Below are positions 5,834 through 8,094 of a DNA stretch of 8,094 bases, in pieces. Source of the stretch: Candidatus Omnitrophota bacterium. Its GTDB lineage: Bacteria > Omnitrophota > Gorgyraeia > Pluralincolimonadales > Pluralincolimonadaceae. The DNA lies in assembly GCA_028715315.1 (NCBI GenBank), contig JAQUSA010000006.1:1-8094 (forward strand), in the 5' to 3' direction. Position 1 is the stretch's first letter. Each line of letters starts with the position of its first letter. The translations under genes were made by a program, and so were the position numbers. The notes beneath the pieces are model-generated. The model was not told the DNA's origin and ran no database searches. It saw only the letters and a program-made list of their open reading frames with translations.

Positions 5834-6609
5834 CGGCCTGCCGCCTTCTCAAGCTTAAGCCTGAGTTTTAACGCGCCCCACTGCCTTTCATGCTCATCCC
5901 CCGCCCTGTATGGGGCGAACTGCCATCCCTTAAGGTACCTCATCGCCACTATATCCACAGTAGGGTGCCCGGAGGATGAGACTCGCTCTACCGACTCGAC
6001 TTTCCCTTCATCGGATACCCAGAATTTCAGCCCTATTTCAAACGAGTCCCCAAGACCCTGCAGGTCCACCCCGAGGCTTTCATCCCACCTTAAATATGAC
6101 GGGAGCTCAGGCTTATATATCACTTCCCTGAAACGCGCCGGGCCTTCGACCTCTGAAGCATAGGTCTTGTAACTTACCATGACCTTGTCGAACGGCTTTT
6201 CAGGTATCTTCTTCTCTCCGCCCGCCGGTTCCGGGCCCTTGCCCCTGATCTCCTTCAGAAGGTCTATTTCAGACGCGGGAGCCATCTTGCTGTTGCCTCC
6301 CGCTTTATAACCGCCCGACGCCTGCAGGGATACCCCTGCCATGTTCCTTAACCTGGCGCTTTCGGAGGACCTTTCGGCCGCATCGGCGGATATCATCGGC
6401 CTATCCTCAAGGATCGAACCGACAAAGGATATCCTCGAATACGCATCCGGCCGCGGTGCCCCTGCGTTCCCGACAAAAACCCTGAAGGTAAATAACATCA
6501 TGACATGCCAAAGAACGGATATCGCTATAGCGATTATTATGATATAACGCGCTGTCAGTTTGCCTGCGTCGTAGCTATATTGACCTGGCGTATTCCTGAT
6601 CTCCTGCAT
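5830..6609 (-). CDS. TonB-like energy transducer
   Basis: The chosen start gives 259 residues. Residues about 21-45 are the membrane anchor (YIIIIAIAISVLWHVMMLFTF), including the conserved H in the SVLWH context. A 115-residue periplasmic linker with few Pro-Lys repeats follows. Residues about 162-254 fit the TonB C-terminal domain: LKFWVSDEGKVESVERVSSSGHPTVD then AMRYLKGWQFAPY. TonB transmits proton-motive energy from ExbB-ExbD to outer-membrane transporters; TolA-like roles are also possible. An ATG at 6618 is in frame, but the GAGG ribosome site would be only 1 nt from it, whereas it is 10 nt from the ATG at 6609. The start overlaps the 3' end of exbD by 55 nt. A CTG that would overlap the exbD stop as CTGA at 6558 was judged less likely. 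Confidence 0.85.
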   Translation of the reverse strand: MQEIRNTPGQYSYDAGKLTARYIIIIAIAISVLWHVMMLFTFRVFVGNAGAPRPDAYSRISFVGSILEDRPMISADAAERSSESARLRNMAGVSLQASGGYKAGGNSKMAPASEIDLLKEIRGKGPEPAGGEKKIPEKPFDKVMVSYKTYASEVEGPARFREVIYKPELPSYLRWDESLGVDLQGLGDSFEIGLKFWVSDEGKVESVERVSSSGHPTVDIVAMRYLKGWQFAPYRAGDEHERQWGALKLRLKLEKAAGR

Positions 6610-6962
6610 ATATCCCATACCTCAACGACGCGTTCTAGTGACGTGCCTTTGTCCGCCTTTATCAGGACGGAATCCTTTTTATCCATAGAGGAGAGCCTTT
6701 CGGAAAGCTCTGCCGTAGACACCGCATCCTTGCCGAAGTACAGCACCCTCTCCCTCGTCACGGTAATGACTGATGACTTGCCCCTGACTGTCTCGGATGT
6801 GACCGCTTTCGGAAGGTCGACCCCTATCCCGGCCTGCGTCTGCACCGAGCTGCTCCAGGTCAACATGAGGAATATCATAAGGAGCAGGACGCAACCGGCC
6901 ACCGGCGCCACATCGAGATAGCGCCCCTCCATGAGTTTATGACGCGACAGGCCGAACCTCAT
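6555..6962 (-). CDS. ExbD/TolR-like protein lacking the usual transmembrane aspartate
   Basis: This 135-residue protein has the family layout: a short cytoplasmic N-terminus, one membrane helix (about 18-37), and a periplasmic domain with IGVDLPKA (46-53) and the typical ITVTRERVLYFGKDAVS strand set. ExbD/TolR partners with ExbB/TolQ to form the proton-driven stator. In the family the helix starts with "(T/V)P.(I/V)DV", where the Asp (E. coli ExbD D25, TolR D23) is needed for function. Here the matching stretch is APVAGCVLLL, so the position holds G23, and no other acid lies in the helix; D17 is three residues before the proline. It abuts the exbB stop directly (TAG then ATG), with AAGGAAG about 7 nt upstream. 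Confidence 0.87.
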   Translation of the reverse strand: MRFGLSRHKLMEGRYLDVAPVAGCVLLLMIFLMLTWSSSVQTQAGIGVDLPKAVTSETVRGKSSVITVTRERVLYFGKDAVSTAELSERLSSMDKKDSVLIKADKGTSLERVVEVWDICRRSGIRQVNIATTQAN

Positions 6963-7583
6963 CTACTCTTCCTTCTTTTCCGAAAGTATGTTGACCAGGT
7001 CCGTGGCGCTTATCTCCATGTCCCTTATTATCGCGTTTACTTTATTTACAAAATAATTATACGCCGTAAGGGATGGAATAGCAACTATTAAACCCGCCGC
7101 GGTCGCGATAAGGGCCTGCCATATCCCTCCCGCGAGGTCCGAAGGCGTCGACGGCAGCAGCGCGGCGGACCTTTCCTGTATCTTCTGGAATATCTCGACC
7201 ATACCGAGCACCGTTCCGAGCAAACCGAGGAGCGGGCATATCTGGGCCAATGTCGCCAGTATCCCTATGTTCTTCTCTATCCTCGGGATCTCATGCAGCG
7301 CGGCGTCCTGTATGGCTTCCTTGATCTCTCCCTTTTGCCTGTCGTATTTCAGTATTCCCGCCTTAAGCACCCTGGGAAGCGGCCCGGGCGACTTGTCGCA
7401 CATCTCTATCGCCTCATCGGCGCGGTTCCTTTTAAGCGCGAACGATATCTCTCCGATAAATTTCCTCGTGTTCATCTTTATACCGCGCAGATACATTATC
7501 CTCTCGGCGATGACCGCGAAAGCGGCCACGGAGCACAGCAGGATCGGTACCATCATCGGCCCGCCCTTTATCATCCATTCCAT
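6963..7583 (-). CDS. ExbB/TolQ-family (MotA/TolQ/ExbB) proton channel protein
   Basis: At 206 residues, this has three membrane segments: about 10-30, 107-133 and 151-178. Between the first two is the long cytoplasmic region with LKRNRADEAIEMCDKSPGPL typical of the family. The proton-path motifs are intact: PLLGLLGTVLGM (117-128, T124) and GGIWQALIATAAGLIVAIP (152-170, T161), which correspond to the conserved threonines of ExbB TM2 and TM3. It would form the pentameric stator around ExbD. The start is well supported by GGAGGTGA 7 nt upstream, located in the last codons of the preceding TPR gene. Confidence 0.94.
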   Translation of the reverse strand: MEWMIKGGPMMVPILLCSVAAFAVIAERIMYLRGIKMNTRKFIGEISFALKRNRADEAIEMCDKSPGPLPRVLKAGILKYDRQKGEIKEAIQDAALHEIPRIEKNIGILATLAQICPLLGLLGTVLGMVEIFQKIQERSAALLPSTPSDLAGGIWQALIATAAGLIVAIPSLTAYNYFVNKVNAIIRDMEISATDLVNILSEKKEE

Positions 7584-7584
7584 G

Positions 7585-8094
7585 TCATTTCACCTCCAGA
7601 ATATTCCCGGGAACGTTTGTCTTTATCCAATCGAGCCTTTCCTTGGCATACTTTGCCTCCTCGTACTTTCCCGACGCGAGTTCTTCGTATATCTTTGCCG
7701 CGTCTTTCCAACGCTGCCTGCCTTCAAATAAAGTCGCCGCGCGAAGCTGCGCGCGCCCCGACCATCTCTTGACCTCGGGATACAGGTACTTTACCTTGAG
7801 GAATTCAGGGATGGCCTGTTCCGCGTCCCCCGACTCCTCGTAGCATTCGCCTATCAAATATTGGGTCTCCGCGTTGAAATTGCTCTGCGTCTCCGTTATG
7901 GCTACCTTGTATTTTTCCACCGCGGCGTTATAGAGGCCCCGCTCCTTCAATATATCCCCTATCCTCCTGCTGGCCACCTTCTCGAATTGGGTGCCGGGGT
8001 ACTTCTCTATTATCGTCTTCAGCTCCTTGGTCGCGTCATCGGCCCTTCCGCTCTCCGCAAGTATATCGCCGATCCTCATCGTGCTCTCGACCGC
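7585..8094 (-). CDS. Tetratricopeptide-repeat protein, C-terminal part
   Basis: The right window edge cuts this gene; reading continues without a stop past the first in-frame ATG (8079), so that ATG is probably internal. The visible 169 residues contain about four TPR units, with IGDILAESGRADDATKELKT, IGDILKERGLYNAAVEKYKV, IGECYEESGDAEQAIPEFLK and AATLFEGRQRWKDAAKIYEE as the first halves of successive units. It resembles the TPR proteins that often precede tolQ/exbB genes (such as YbgF/CpoB-type or larger scaffold proteins), but a specific name is not warranted. The stop lies 1 nt before the exbB start, and exbB's ribosome site is in its 3' end, so the two are probably translated together. 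Confidence 0.85.
   Translation of the reverse strand, partial: AVESTMRIGDILAESGRADDATKELKTIIEKYPGTQFEKVASRRIGDILKERGLYNAAVEKYKVAITETQSNFNAETQYLIGECYEESGDAEQAIPEFLKVKYLYPEVKRWSGRAQLRAATLFEGRQRWKDAAKIYEELASGKYEEAKYAKERLDWIKTNVPGNILEVK

Noticed and set aside
1..8094. CRISPR array, rRNA, insertion-sequence transposase or prophage genes
   Set aside because: I found no regularly spaced repeats, rRNA-like sequence, transposase, integrase or phage structural motifs.

Overview
The window is a densely packed bacterial segment in which every supported gene lies on the minus strand, so transcription runs from position 8094 down to 1. The source is not identifiable from sequence alone. Moderately GC-rich coding DNA with frequent ATA isoleucine codons, many TPR proteins, a thioredoxin/PDZ mosaic and a MEMO-AMMECR1 fusion would fit Candidatus Omnitrophota or a related diderm lineage; this is inference. 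An ExbB-ExbD-TonB set implies an outer membrane.

The first block (8094 to 1772, in order of transcription) is one apparent operon of eleven genes: a TPR protein cut by the window edge, ExbB/TolQ-like, ExbD/TolR-like, TonB-like, a small membrane-anchored zinc-ribbon protein, a DUF2582-type winged helix, CutA, a stand-alone HD-GYP protein, a secreted TPR protein, a PNPOx-fold flavin protein, and a secreted thioredoxin/TPR/PDZ protein. Genes abut, are separated by at most 7 nt, or overlap; four junctions are ATGA stop/start overlaps. This points to one translationally coupled transcript for an energised envelope system with cytoplasmic regulatory members. Its promoter lies outside the window. 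The ExbD-like protein lacks the otherwise conserved transmembrane aspartate.

The second block (1771 to 1) starts with the only real intergenic gap, 152 nt. It holds a strong sigma70-like promoter with extended -10, then a leader made almost wholly of inverted and direct repeats, then tRNA-Ala(CGC). Only 24 nt after the tRNA 3' end begins a secreted MEMO1-AMMECR1 fusion protein, whose stop overlaps the start of RsmE (16S rRNA m3U1498 methyltransferase, truncated by the window edge). A tRNA, a MEMO/AMMECR1 protein and an rRNA methyltransferase may therefore share a transcript.

The most unusual feature is the tRNA leader. Its middle segment can pair either with the upstream segment (imperfect hairpin 1645-1720) or with the downstream segment (perfect 16-bp hairpin 1617-1666 that takes in the first three tRNA nucleotides). 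It is either a switch-like structure acting on tRNA maturation or a foldback-type mobile-element remnant lodged next to the tRNA.
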